This document shows, piece by piece, positions 45,087 through 53,983 of a stretch of 64,000 nucleotides of DNA. Under the pieces are notes generated by a model. It did not search any database. It saw only the letters and a program-made list of their open reading frames with translations, and was not told where the DNA came from. A program made the translations under genes and the position numbers. The stretch covers positions 310,001 through 374,000 of the forward strand of contig NZ_JAJCRR010000004.1 in the NCBI RefSeq assembly GCF_020564355.1, given 5' to 3'. Source of the stretch: Lachnospira pectinoschiza. GTDB taxonomy: Bacteria; Bacillota; Clostridia; Lachnospirales; Lachnospiraceae. The first letter of the stretch is position 1. Each line of letters begins with the position of its first letter.

Positions 45087-46424
45087 ATGGCGAACAAATT
45101 ACAAAAGGGAATGCAGGATTTTGGTATTAAACAGGCATTAAAATATCTGGAAAAAGACCCGGAAGAAAATATTCCAAAGTTGATGGAAATGGTTGACCGG
45201 TTCGCACCGCAGGGCTGGTACGAAGGACAGCGTAATATGATTCGTAAGGTAATACAGGAAAAAGGCAACTGGTATGAGTTGATTTTACGACTTTATGAAT
45301 TAGACCCGGGTGTAAGGAAGGCATTCTTTCAGAACTTCATATTTAATGCAAGTTTAAACGGAAGTGCGTTACAGGACCAGCTTTCACAGGAAAATAACTG
45401 TAATATTCCGTGGGCAATTCTGCTTGATCCGACATCAGCCTGCAATCTGCATTGTACAGGATGCTGGGCTGCAGAGTACGGACATCAGTTGAATTTAAGC
45501 CTTGAAACGATTGATTCCATTGTAAAGCAGGGCAAAAAACTCGGTACTTATATGTACATTTACACCGGTGGTGAGCCGCTGGTTCGTAAACAGGATTTAA
45601 TCAAGATTTGTGAAATGAACCCGGATTGTGAGTTCCTTTCATTTACCAATGGTACATTAATTGATGAAGAATTTTGTCAGGAAATGCTTCGTGTAAAGAA
45701 TTTTGTACCGGCAATCAGTCTGGAAGGCTTTGAAGATGCCAATGACGGACGCCGTGGTGACGGTGTATTCCAGAAGGTTCAGCACGCAATGAAACTGTTA
45801 AAGTCCCACAAACTGCCGTTTGGTATTTCAACCTGCTACACAAGCAGGAATTTTGAAGATATCAGCAGCGAAGCTTTTTATGATATGATGATTGAAAGCG
45901 GCGCGTTATTTGTATGGTATTTCCATTATATGCCGGTTGGCAATTCCGCAGTGCCGGAATTACTGCCGACACCACAGCAGCGTGAGGAAATGTATAAGAG
46001 AATCCGTCATTTCCGTGAAACAAAGGCAATTTTCGGGATGGATTTCCAGAATGACGGTCAGTTTGTTGGCGGCTGTATTGCAGGCGGCAGACGGTACTTA
46101 CATATCAATGCAAAGGGCGATGTAGAGCCATGTGTATTTATTCATTATTCAAATGTAAATATTCATGACTGCACACTGCTTGAAGCATTAAAGAGTCCGA
46201 TTTTCCAGGCATATCATGACAACCAGCCGTTTAATGACAATCATCTGCGTCCATGTCCGATGCTTGAAAATCCGGAAAAACTCCGTCAGATGGTTAAAGA
46301 AACAGGCGCTGTCAACACCGATTATCAGGATATGGAATCCGTAGACCATTTGTGTGATAAATGCGAATCTTATGCGGAAAACTGGAAGCCGACAGCAGAA
46401 CGTTTGTGGAATCAGAAGAAATAG
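45087..46424 (+). CDS. Radical SAM protein with C-terminal SPASM-like cysteines
   Basis: 445 residues. An N-terminal helical region of ~100 residues is followed by the radical SAM cluster motif SACNLHCTGCWAAEY, the GGE motif (YIYTGGEPLVRKQDL), and later GGCIAGGRRYLHINAKGDVEPCVF with a downstream CPM and CDKCESYAE, so further Cys residues for auxiliary clusters exist. It forms a 5'-deoxyadenosyl radical; the substrate is unknown. It stands alone, so it is not obviously a RiPP maturase here, though such enzymes share this layout. ATG 45087 follows GGAGAG. Confidence 0.85.
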   Translation: MANKLQKGMQDFGIKQALKYLEKDPEENIPKLMEMVDRFAPQGWYEGQRNMIRKVIQEKGNWYELILRLYELDPGVRKAFFQNFIFNASLNGSALQDQLSQENNCNIPWAILLDPTSACNLHCTGCWAAEYGHQLNLSLETIDSIVKQGKKLGTYMYIYTGGEPLVRKQDLIKICEMNPDCEFLSFTNGTLIDEEFCQEMLRVKNFVPAISLEGFEDANDGRRGDGVFQKVQHAMKLLKSHKLPFGISTCYTSRNFEDISSEAFYDMMIESGALFVWYFHYMPVGNSAVPELLPTPQQREEMYKRIRHFRETKAIFGMDFQNDGQFVGGCIAGGRRYLHINAKGDVEPCVFIHYSNVNIHDCTLLEALKSPIFQAYHDNQPFNDNHLRPCPMLENPEKLRQMVKETGAVNTDYQDMESVDHLCDKCESYAENWKPTAERLWNQKK

Positions 46425-46477
46425 AAGCAATAGAGCAAAGCCATAAAGAATAAAATAAAGAATTGCGTAATATGAAA

Positions 46478-46547
46478 AGACTGCCGCTGGAGCGTGAGGG
46501 ATACATTCAATGCCTTTAATGAACCGGAAAGCGGCAGTCTGATTTTA
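46478..46547 (+). terminator. Terminator-like hairpin after radical SAM gene
   Basis: AGACTGCCGCT (46478-46488) and AGCGGCAGTCT (46530-46540) form a strong stem with a 41-nt loop, followed by GATTTTAT. The U-run is weak. Confidence 0.6.
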
Positions 46548-46599
46548 TATCTTTAATATATATGATAAGTTAAATATAAAAATTAAAAGAATTAAAAAT

Positions 46600-46668
46600 T
46601 GCAAAGTACGTCATATATCTGCAAAGTAGGACATGACTATTGTATATCCGGTAACAAAATAATAAAAT
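46600..46668 (+). promoter_or_regulatory. LytTR-type operator B (copy 1) and promoter
   Basis: TGCAAAGTACGTC and TGCAAAGTAGGAC form direct repeats with a 20-bp period (46600 and 46620). Seven bp downstream is TTGTAT (46640-46645), then after 17 bp TAAAAT (46663-46668). The same operator with the same spacing to the -35 lies ahead of agrB at 59404. The transcript would include the structured leader copy 3. The rest of the 46425-46827 gap holds only the hairpin and the leader. Confidence 0.75.
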
Positions 46669-46700
46669 AAAGAAAAAGTTCGTGATTTGCGGAGGGGATA

Positions 46701-46827
46701 GTGCGAAAAATCACACTGATGTGCTGATTTTTCACACAGATGTTTGCTTCCGAACGAAAGCAAACACCTATGATAGCAGATGAGAAATCGCTTCTTCGCA
46801 AAAAGTCGCTCAGGAATGGAGATTAGC
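46701..46827 (+). ncRNA. Structured leader element, copy 3 (upstream of LytTR regulator)
   Basis: P1 is GTGCGAAAAATCA (46701-46713) with TGATTTTTCACAC (46725-46737), one mismatch. P2 is TGTTTGCTT (46741-46749) with AAGCAAACA (46758-46766) around CCGAACGA. P3 is weaker. The tail GCTCAGGAATGGAGATTAGC runs into the GTG start. The P2 bases differ from copies 1 and 2 on both strands while pairing is kept. Confidence 0.65.
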
Positions 46828-47529
46828 GTGTTTAATATTGCAGTTTGCGATGATATGAAAGAAATTACAGCACAGCTTGTTCAAATTGCGGAACAGCAGT
46901 CCATGAAACAGATACAGACAGTAAAGGGATTTTATTCCGGTGGACAGTTGATGGAATATATGGCAAAAAATAATGTGGATTTACTATTTTTGGATATTGA
47001 ACTGGGGGATATGACAGGAATAGATATCAGCAGGAAAATCCGGAAAGAAGATCATAATGATACGATGCAGATTGTATATATGACCGGAAAAGAAGGATAT
47101 GAGCGCGAATTGTTTGATTTTCAGCCGCTAAATTTTTTAGCAAAGCCGTTAAATGAAGCAAAGGTGCGGGAATGTATTGCAATGGCATATGGAAAATGGA
47201 CTGTCCGTAAACATAAATTTTATTACAGAAAATATTATGAGATATATGCAGTCAGCGTTGGAAGAATTATTTCCTTTGAAACTGATAAAAGATATATTCT
47301 CATGACAACAACAGAGGGCGAAGAACGGTTCAGGGCAACAATGGAGCAGATAGAAGAACAGGTCAGACATCACGGATTTTTAAAGATAAATCAGGCAGTT
47401 ATCCTCAATATGGAATATATCCGGCAGTTTCATAAAGACAGGATACAGATGAGTAACGGAAAGATATATTATACAAGCCGGAGTTATCAGAAAGAGGCGC
47501 AGAGAACGTATTTAAAATTTATGGATTAG
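46828..47529 (+). CDS. LytTR-family response regulator, module 2
   Basis: About 233 residues: receiver domain with FNIAVCDDM pocket, phosphoacceptor in LLFLDIELGDMTG and the LytTR domain (VSVGRIISFETDKRYILM through FLKINQAVILNMEYI). GTG 46828 is chosen because the leader's AATGGAG lies at correct distance; an upstream in-frame ATG (46780) is within the leader. The sensor kinase follows with a 9-bp gap. Candidate operator sites are 48817 (own downstream locus) and 46600 (own promoter). Confidence 0.9.
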   Translation: MFNIAVCDDMKEITAQLVQIAEQQSMKQIQTVKGFYSGGQLMEYMAKNNVDLLFLDIELGDMTGIDISRKIRKEDHNDTMQIVYMTGKEGYERELFDFQPLNFLAKPLNEAKVRECIAMAYGKWTVRKHKFYYRKYYEIYAVSVGRIISFETDKRYILMTTTEGEERFRATMEQIEEQVRHHGFLKINQAVILNMEYIRQFHKDRIQMSNGKIYYTSRSYQKEAQRTYLKFMD

Positions 47530-47538
47530 GGATAGGAT

Positions 47539-48801
47539 ATGGGAACAGCAGGATATTTGATTACCAATATATTCAGAGTGTATTTAATATATCGGTTTTA
47601 TAATATATTTTTTACCCAATATAAAATTAATAAGAAATATGTATTTTTTATATATCTGATATATTATGTAATAAATTCAGTCGTATATATTCAAATTTGT
47701 ATACCGGTTGTTACATTAGCGGTAAATATTGTCAGTTTAATGGCGGTTACATACATATATCAGGCAACATTCCGTAAAAGAATGTTTTATGTCATGGTAC
47801 AGTTGGGTTTATCAATCTGTACAGAGGCAATAGCAGTGCTTGTATCGGTAAATGTCATGCCGGAGCTTACCAGTCAGAATATGGAAGATTACACGATGAT
47901 TCAGTATTTTATTGCAAATATTTCCTGTTTTCCGATTGTACTCGGAACCGAGAAAATAAAACGGACCGGTCAGGGAGAAGAAATACCGGGAATGTATTGG
48001 GTATTGCTGCTGTTACTGCCTGTATTTTCAATTTATATTGCGGCGGTGCTTTGTATGCTGCCGGAAAAATATAATCTGATTACGGGTGTGAGTTTTGTAT
48101 TGTTATTGTTGATGAATCTTATTGTTTTTTATCTATATGATGTATTGTCGCAGTTCATGGCTGAAAAGATAAAGGAAAATAAAATAGAAGAGCAGAACAG
48201 GAATTACGAACAGCAGCTTTACCATTATGAGGAGCTTTTTGAAAATACACGGGCATTAAGACATGATTTGAAAAATCATTTTGGGGTTATATACCTTTTG
48301 GCGGAACAAAATCAGGATAAAGAAGTCATAAACTATGTACAACGTTTTTTAGATATGTCCGATAACGGGGGGTATCGGATTTCAACGGGAAATGTATCAT
48401 TGGATGCGCTGATTTCTTATAAATATGAAGAAGCTAAAAGACAGGGAATTTGTATAAATACAGAAGTTGCAATCGCAAAAAACACCCGGTGGAATGATGT
48501 CGATTTGTGTACTATTACCGGAAATTTACTGGATAATGCCATTCGGGCAGCCAAAGATATTGAAAATGCATCGATTGAATTTGTTATGCGCCAGCATGAA
48601 AATAAAATGGTCATAAAGGTGAAGAATCCATATCGCGGTGTTTTAAAGAGGAGGGAAGATGTATTTGAAACAACAAAACAGAATAAAAGTCGGCATGGAA
48701 TCGGATTGGAACATATTAAAAAAATTGTAGAACAATATCATGGGGTAATAGATTTTGATACGCAAAATGGGGAATTTGTTGTCAGATTAATTCTTTATTA
48801 A
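47539..48801 (+). CDS. AgrC-like sensor histidine kinase, module 2
   Basis: 420 residues: six to seven membrane helices over about residues 1-205, phosphoacceptor segment RALRHDLKNHFGVIYLL, and ATPase domain with NLLDNAIRAAKD and HGIGLEHIKKIV. It is of the HPK10 class that senses cyclic peptides. The AgrB gene that would be expected just downstream is broken, so this receptor may be an orphan or respond to the module 3 peptide. Confidence 0.9.
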   Translation: MGTAGYLITNIFRVYLIYRFYNIFFTQYKINKKYVFFIYLIYYVINSVVYIQICIPVVTLAVNIVSLMAVTYIYQATFRKRMFYVMVQLGLSICTEAIAVLVSVNVMPELTSQNMEDYTMIQYFIANISCFPIVLGTEKIKRTGQGEEIPGMYWVLLLLLPVFSIYIAAVLCMLPEKYNLITGVSFVLLLLMNLIVFYLYDVLSQFMAEKIKENKIEEQNRNYEQQLYHYEELFENTRALRHDLKNHFGVIYLLAEQNQDKEVINYVQRFLDMSDNGGYRISTGNVSLDALISYKYEEAKRQGICINTEVAIAKNTRWNDVDLCTITGNLLDNAIRAAKDIENASIEFVMRQHENKMVIKVKNPYRGVLKRREDVFETTKQNKSRHGIGLEHIKKIVEQYHGVIDFDTQNGEFVVRLILY

Positions 48802-48816
48802 TGTAAAAATTTTACC

Positions 48817-48881
48817 GAATAAACCAACATTTTGCAGAATAAACCAACATTGCTTGATTTTGAAAAATCCCATGTTAATGT
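48817..48881 (+). promoter_or_regulatory. LytTR-type operator C upstream of the agrB remnant
   Basis: GAATAAACCAACATT occurs at 48817-48831 and 48838-48852, a 21-bp period. TTGATT (48854-48859) with TAATGT 16 bp later could be the promoter. Placement ahead of an agrB-like gene parallels operator B at 59404, but the sequence is different, suggesting a separate regulator specificity. Confidence 0.65.
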
Positions 48882-48947
48882 AAGGATAGAAACAGGGGAA
48901 AGTAACAGAAAGGGTTAAGCAGTTAAAAAAGTATCAGGGAAGTAAAC

Positions 48948-49375
48948 GTGATTAGGGGAAAAACAGTTAGCGACATTTTGGTTGAATATGAGATTATTTT
49001 ACCGGAAGAAAGAGAAATAGTAACTTACGGAATTAAGCAGACAGTTATAGCATTAGGACATATTGCATTATTTCTGATAATCGGATTTGGAATGCATATG
49101 TTTTGTGAAACGACAGTATATTTTGTATAGTACATCTATGTATCATGTGTGGCATGATTATTTGGTTATCACCGGTGCAGAATGGTAATAATCCGTTAAA
49201 CGAACATGAAAAAAGGGCATATCGTTGCAAAAGCGCCGTATACAGTATCATAGGGGTGATACTGTCATGTCTTTTTGCATGGATGAAATTACCGTCATAT
49301 AGATACAGTATCAATATGGCGATGATGAGCGTGTTCATTCTGCAAATGGTGGGAATGGTTAAGTATAGTTAAATG
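48948..49375 (+). pseudogene. agrB remnant with internal deletion and frameshift
   Basis: The first part (48948-49130, GTG start) encodes the AgrB N-terminus: DILVEYEIILPEEREIVTYGIKQ and one hydrophobic segment, ending in a stop. The second part (49145-49372) encodes the AgrB C-terminus: MIIWLSPVQNGNNPLNEHEKR, which aligns to IIWWLAPVPHANKPLDGEQ of the intact AgrB at 59508. About 55 residues between them are missing, including the GGYHA His and the following Cys of the protease centre. The protein cannot process AgrD. Confidence 0.85.
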
Positions 49376-49386
49376 AAGGGGAGAAA

Positions 49387-49476
49387 TGGATTTCGGTTTT
49401 GACAGTGCATACGCAAACTGCAATGCATGGGACGATGACGGTAATCACAGTGCAATTACGTTATATGAATAGAAAG
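49387..49476 (+). CDS. Possible 29-residue small peptide gene
   Basis: ATG 49387 is preceded by AAGGGGAGA and opens a frame MDFGFDSAYANCNAWDDDGN followed by HSAITLYE and a stop. It occupies the place where an agrD would follow agrB but has no Lys-rich tail and no HQxKxP motif. It could be a decayed remnant or a chance frame. Confidence 0.25.
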
Positions 49477-49560
49477 AACTTTTAAATACAAAGGTGTTTT
49501 TTTGTGGCTGTAAAATGAATATGGAATATGAGTTTTACAGCCATAAAGAGGGGTGGGTAT

Positions 49561-50778
49561 ATGAGGAAAAAATTAATAGGTCTAGTGTTCACAGTATGTC
49601 TTATGTGCAGTGCGTGTACTGCAAAAAATCAAAGTGAACAGCCGCAAAGCAGTGATTTAAATCAGGCAAAGCAGCTTGAAATTCAGACCGTGCAGGAAAC
49701 AGAAAATGATTCGCAGAGCTATTGGGGAACGGTGGCACATAATTTTGCAAAAGGCGAAGGCGGTTACTATTATATGGACAATGGTGACAGTTACTTGATG
49801 TTTTTTGATGAAGAAACACAGGAAAGCTATCCGTTATGTGCCTTGCCGAATTGTCAGCATAATACGACAGACTGCAATGCGTATGTTGGAACACAAAAGG
49901 GTACCGGGTATTTGATGCAGACGGTTTATTATTATAAAGATTCATTATATTTATTAAACAGTGAAGGATTTTTGGTACGTTTTTCACCCGATGGCGCACA
50001 GCGGGAAAAGATAGTACAAGTATACCAGTATGGGCAGGGAGATACAGGAACAAATCTTGTATTTCATAATGATTATGTTTATGTATACAATATGAATCAA
50101 CATTTGGGAATGGAAGAAGAATATGCAGAAACGATTACCAGATACTCCTTAGACGGAAAAGAACAGGCGGTCGTTGCACAGTATACGGGAGCAAGCTGTG
50201 CCATTATGCAGGCAAAATGCTATGGAAATCAGTTGTTTTTTATTATATCGGATGTACAGAAACAAAACGTAAATGATAAGGTGGTATTAAATCAGGCATA
50301 TAAGGGACTGTATGTATACCGGACGGATACAATGGAAGCGGGCAGAGTGCTGGAACAGGAAGTTACGGGGTATTGCATAGATGAAAATACAAACAAGCTT
50401 TTTTATTTTGTAAAAGAGAAGGGATTGTATAGTTATGATATTAATACTAAAGAACAGAAGCTGCTTGTAGAGGCAGATGAAAAGAATCAAATGCCGGAAA
50501 TTTCATTTGACGGACAATACATTTATATGGATAACAGTGCGTGGGCATCAATTTCAAAAAGAATGGGAAAAGAAGTTGAAAAACAGTGTTTTGTAATTGA
50601 TACAAACGGTAATATGATTCAGCAAATTTCAGGGGAAAAGACACAACGGATTTATTTTGGTGACGGCAATTATTTATTTGCGCAGACGGTCATTCAAAAA
50701 ATAAGCGGGGGAAATTCAGAATACAGTTATATTAATAAATCATTGCCGGGTGAGTGGGAATGGAAGGCAATGGAGTAA
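49561..50778 (+). CDS. Beta-propeller-like lipoprotein with Cys/His motif, B1
   Basis: 405 residues. The lipoprotein signal ends in CSAC (about residue 18). The N-terminal domain has FAKGEGGYYYMDNGDSYLMFFD, then a metal-site-like motif PLCALPNCQHNTTDCNAYVG (C-x5-C-x-H-x5-C-NAY). Repeating blades with patterns such as IVQVYQYGQG, YRTDTMEAGRVL and ISFDGQYIYMDN suggest a beta-propeller (DUF5050-like). Two homologues lie downstream. ATG 49561 has GGGGTGGG upstream. Function unknown; outside the membrane. Confidence 0.72.
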   Translation: MRKKLIGLVFTVCLMCSACTAKNQSEQPQSSDLNQAKQLEIQTVQETENDSQSYWGTVAHNFAKGEGGYYYMDNGDSYLMFFDEETQESYPLCALPNCQHNTTDCNAYVGTQKGTGYLMQTVYYYKDSLYLLNSEGFLVRFSPDGAQREKIVQVYQYGQGDTGTNLVFHNDYVYVYNMNQHLGMEEEYAETITRYSLDGKEQAVVAQYTGASCAIMQAKCYGNQLFFIISDVQKQNVNDKVVLNQAYKGLYVYRTDTMEAGRVLEQEVTGYCIDENTNKLFYFVKEKGLYSYDINTKEQKLLVEADEKNQMPEISFDGQYIYMDNSAWASISKRMGKEVEKQCFVIDTNGNMIQQISGEKTQRIYFGDGNYLFAQTVIQKISGGNSEYSYINKSLPGEWEWKAME

Positions 50779-50808
50779 GAACTGTGCCGTTATAGTGGAG
50801 GTGGAATT

Positions 50809-51528
50809 ATGAAAAAAATATATATCATTGGAATAGTGCTGGCATTGGTATTTTCTATAACAGGGTGTGGGATACGGGAAACGAAAAATGCAGATAAGCA
50901 GGAGAGTACAGTATCGACAGAAACAAAAAGACAGGAACCGCTGAGAATAGAAAAAACACATAAAGACGGGATAACTTACATACAGGAACAATATTTACAA
51001 TATCAGATAAAATATCTGGCAATGGATAAAAAAGTCATATCCGAAGAAAAAGTAAAAGAATTTATGTTAAAAGGCTATAAAGCTTCTTATGACAAAAAAG
51101 TAACTGATGAAAATGAAATTACAACAGAGTATTTAATTTGCGGCAATAATATTCAAATACCTGAAATTATTGAAAAAAATACCACTCAGAAGGTTGTGTA
51201 TACACTGTATAACTTTGCTGGCGGATTATCAAAAAATGAATTTTCATTTTCAACAGATGAGTTAGAAGCGATGTATCAACCGTCTGTTGAAATTGAAGGA
51301 GAATCAGAGCAGACTGTTTATTTATTTTTTTGTATAGCCGTACAAAGTAACGGAGAAATAGAAAAATATTATAACGATTATAAAAAAGATTTGGAAAGTG
51401 CAGTGATTCAGGCAGATATAACGGAAGTTGACGGAACAGAGCATACACAATATTTTGGTATACGTCAAAAATATGAAACCTCTGATACACCGGCATATTT
51501 AGAGTTATATTTATTAGAAATGGAGTAG
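50809..51528 (+). CDS. Lipoprotein of unknown family
   Basis: 239 residues with signal KKIYIIGIVLALVFSITGC (lipobox ITGC). The mature part is polar, with no Cys/His motif and no recognisable family (YIQEQYLQYQIKYLAMDKK, then KNTTQKVVYTLYNFAGG). It lies in the operon between propeller-like lipoproteins B1 and B2, with GGAGGTGG before ATG 50809. I do not recognise a domain. Confidence 0.7.
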   Translation: MKKIYIIGIVLALVFSITGCGIRETKNADKQESTVSTETKRQEPLRIEKTHKDGITYIQEQYLQYQIKYLAMDKKVISEEKVKEFMLKGYKASYDKKVTDENEITTEYLICGNNIQIPEIIEKNTTQKVVYTLYNFAGGLSKNEFSFSTDELEAMYQPSVEIEGESEQTVYLFFCIAVQSNGEIEKYYNDYKKDLESAVIQADITEVDGTEHTQYFGIRQKYETSDTPAYLELYLLEME

Positions 51529-51554
51529 CGGCATAGTGAAAGCGGGGGACTACC

Positions 51555-52721
51555 ATGAAAAAAAGATACATCATACTCACAGTTACAATTTTATTATTTA
51601 CAAGCATATTTGCCACCGGCTGTACTCAAAAGCAGACTTCGGTTACACTGAATCCTTCAACTGAAGATGATCAGCCGTATTGGAATATCTTTGGGCGGTA
51701 TATTACAAAATGTGAAAACGGATATTACTGTATAGAACAAATTGAGGCGGGGACAAACAGAATATGCTATCTTGATAATGAAACTAAAAACACAATTCCG
51801 TTATGTTCAAAGGCAGAATGCAGTCATACAGATGAAAATTGCAATGCGTATTTAAGCAAAAAATATAATGCACAGCAAATTTATTATTATAATGGCATGG
51901 TTTATGTAATTTACAATGATGATACTGACGGCTTATCCTATCTTGAGCAGGTTGCACCGGACGGTTCATATAGAAAAAGGCTGTTTGAAATCGGAGCTGT
52001 TTCTCCGGCATATTGTTTGACCTTTCATGATGAAAATGTGTACATTTATCAAAGACAGGGAAGTGTTTCAGGATATGAGGAATCCACAGCCGTACTTAGA
52101 AGACGTTCATTAGACGGAAAAGAAGATGAACATGCCTATGAGTACACAGGTTATGGTGCGGTGATTCATGCCGCCAAAAGCTATGGGGGAAAATTATTCT
52201 TTTTAGTGGAAGATGAGGGACGTGAAAGTACAGAACAGCATGCAGAGCGTACTTACACGCGTAAAGGCATTTTTGCATATGATTATGCAACAAAGAAAAC
52301 AGAAAATATATCGTCCGGGGACATAACGGATTACACAGTAGATGAAGTTTCACAAACGCTTTATTATTATGTATTTAATGACGGTTTATATAAACGTAAA
52401 TTGTCGGACAGCAAGGCGGAAAGAATCTACAAAATGGTCGAAAATGAAACAAATATCTGCCAGCTTTCCTTTGACGGAAAATATTTATATATGAGTAATG
52501 AACAATATTCTGTTTACTTTTTCAAGCGTACAAATACTTATTTATATGTTATGGATACAGACGGAAATGAATTGAACAAGATTCCTACAGAAGGTATGTA
52601 TTTTACCTGTTTTGGCGATGAGCAGAATGTTTTTGGCGCAGATTCATGGGGCGGCGGACAAAAATATTATATTGAAAAAGCAGATATCCTGACAGCAAAA
52701 GAATGGATACCGGTTAATTAA
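51555..52721 (+). CDS. Beta-propeller-like lipoprotein with Cys/His motif, B2
   Basis: 388 residues, lipobox FATGC. It shares with B1 and B3 the ITKCENGYYCIEQIEAG start of the first blade and the motif PLCSKAECSHTDENCNAYLS. Blades contain FHDENVYIYQR, RRRSLDGKEDEH, LSFDGKYLYMSN. The untranslated leader GTGAAAGCGGGGGACTACC before ATG 51555 recurs before B3, indicating duplication including the ribosome site. Confidence 0.72.
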   Translation: MKKRYIILTVTILLFTSIFATGCTQKQTSVTLNPSTEDDQPYWNIFGRYITKCENGYYCIEQIEAGTNRICYLDNETKNTIPLCSKAECSHTDENCNAYLSKKYNAQQIYYYNGMVYVIYNDDTDGLSYLEQVAPDGSYRKRLFEIGAVSPAYCLTFHDENVYIYQRQGSVSGYEESTAVLRRRSLDGKEDEHAYEYTGYGAVIHAAKSYGGKLFFLVEDEGRESTEQHAERTYTRKGIFAYDYATKKTENISSGDITDYTVDEVSQTLYYYVFNDGLYKRKLSDSKAERIYKMVENETNICQLSFDGKYLYMSNEQYSVYFFKRTNTYLYVMDTDGNELNKIPTEGMYFTCFGDEQNVFGADSWGGGQKYYIEKADILTAKEWIPVN

Positions 52722-52755
52722 AATTAATTTAGAACGTGAAAGCGGGTGATTATCA

Positions 52756-53958
52756 ATGAAGAAAAAAATGATGATAACGTGTACAGTTGTCCTTGTTACT
52801 GCGGCGGTAATTTTAGGGTTTGTCCTGAAAAATCAGGTACGTGAAAATCCTGATAAGAATACAGTAAACGTGGCCATCGGGCAGTGGGGCACAACACAAA
52901 ATGAATCGCAGAACTACTGGAATCCCGACAACCATGCAGTTGCAAAGGGCATGGGCGGCTATTATTTTATTCAGACAACAGATGGCATTTCAAAAATAGC
53001 ATTTTTTGATGAAACAACACAGGAAGCGGTTGCAGTCTGTGCAAAACCGGAATGTACGCATAGTGACAATACCTGCAATGCGTATCTTTGTGATATGAAG
53101 CAGACCGGTTCGGCATTGTATCTGACCGATACGATATACTGCTATAACGGTTATCTGTATCTGATTCAATGTGAAGGCGGAATGGGAAAACTTGTGCGCA
53201 TCCATACAGACGGAAGTGCAAGAGAAACCATTGCCGATTTATTTGCCAATACAGGCGTATCAAGCATATCACTTGTCTTTCATGAAAATGATGTCTACGC
53301 ATATGATGATACCGGACATGCAGGTCAGGAGGAAGAAGCAGAAGAAGTTATTAAAAAAATTTCGCTGACAGACGGAACGGAACAGACCGTTTTTTCCTAT
53401 ACGGGAACAGGAGCTTCTATTGACCGCGGCAGAAGCTTTGGCGATAAACTATATTTTGTTATCCGGGAATATACAAAGAATAAGGAAACCAAGGCTGTGT
53501 CATCTGATTATAAAGGCTTGTTTGAATATGATTTTGCCACCGGAGATACCAGAAAGGTTATAGATGCCGATGTCTGTGACTATCATGCGGATACAGAAAA
53601 TCAGATGCTGTTTTATTTTGTGCAGGGAACAGGGCTTTATGCCTATGACATGACACAGGGCAGTAATACTCTTATTTATCCGGCGGAAGATGAACTGATA
53701 CAGTGCAAAATGTCTTATGACGGAAAAAATTTATATCTTTTTAACAATGGCGCAGGCAGAGCCACAGAAACAAAAGCACGCACCCAAAGATATTGTTATG
53801 TGCTGGATACCAAAGGGAATCAGATTGCCAAAATTCTCTGTAACGGTGTCGTTTATTTTGGCGATACAGACTATTTGTTTGAAGAAAATGCAGATAATCT
53901 GGAATATATGAAAAAAGAAAATTTATCAGATAAATCTGAGTGGATTCTGATAAATTAA
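52756..53958 (+). CDS. Beta-propeller-like membrane-anchored protein with Cys/His motif, B3
   Basis: 400 residues. The N-terminus (KKKMMITCTVVLVTAAVILGFVL) has no lipobox Cys at a cleavage site, so it is probably a signal anchor. Motif AVCAKPECTHSDNTCNAYLC and FHENDVYAYDD, ISLTDGTEQTVFSYTGTG and MSYDGKNLYLFN mark it as a paralogue of B1 and B2. The exporter genes follow 25 bp downstream. Confidence 0.72.
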   Translation: MKKKMMITCTVVLVTAAVILGFVLKNQVRENPDKNTVNVAIGQWGTTQNESQNYWNPDNHAVAKGMGGYYFIQTTDGISKIAFFDETTQEAVAVCAKPECTHSDNTCNAYLCDMKQTGSALYLTDTIYCYNGYLYLIQCEGGMGKLVRIHTDGSARETIADLFANTGVSSISLVFHENDVYAYDDTGHAGQEEEAEEVIKKISLTDGTEQTVFSYTGTGASIDRGRSFGDKLYFVIREYTKNKETKAVSSDYKGLFEYDFATGDTRKVIDADVCDYHADTENQMLFYFVQGTGLYAYDMTQGSNTLIYPAEDELIQCKMSYDGKNLYLFNNGAGRATETKARTQRYCYVLDTKGNQIAKILCNGVVYFGDTDYLFEENADNLEYMKKENLSDKSEWILIN

Positions 53959-53983
53959 AAATTGTCATATACAGGAGAATGGT

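Noticed and set aside
45087..46424. Radical SAM protein as maturase of a nearby peptide
   Set aside because: No leader-bearing peptide gene or transporter adjoins it; the neighbours are a TetR gene and a two-component system, so the role is left open.
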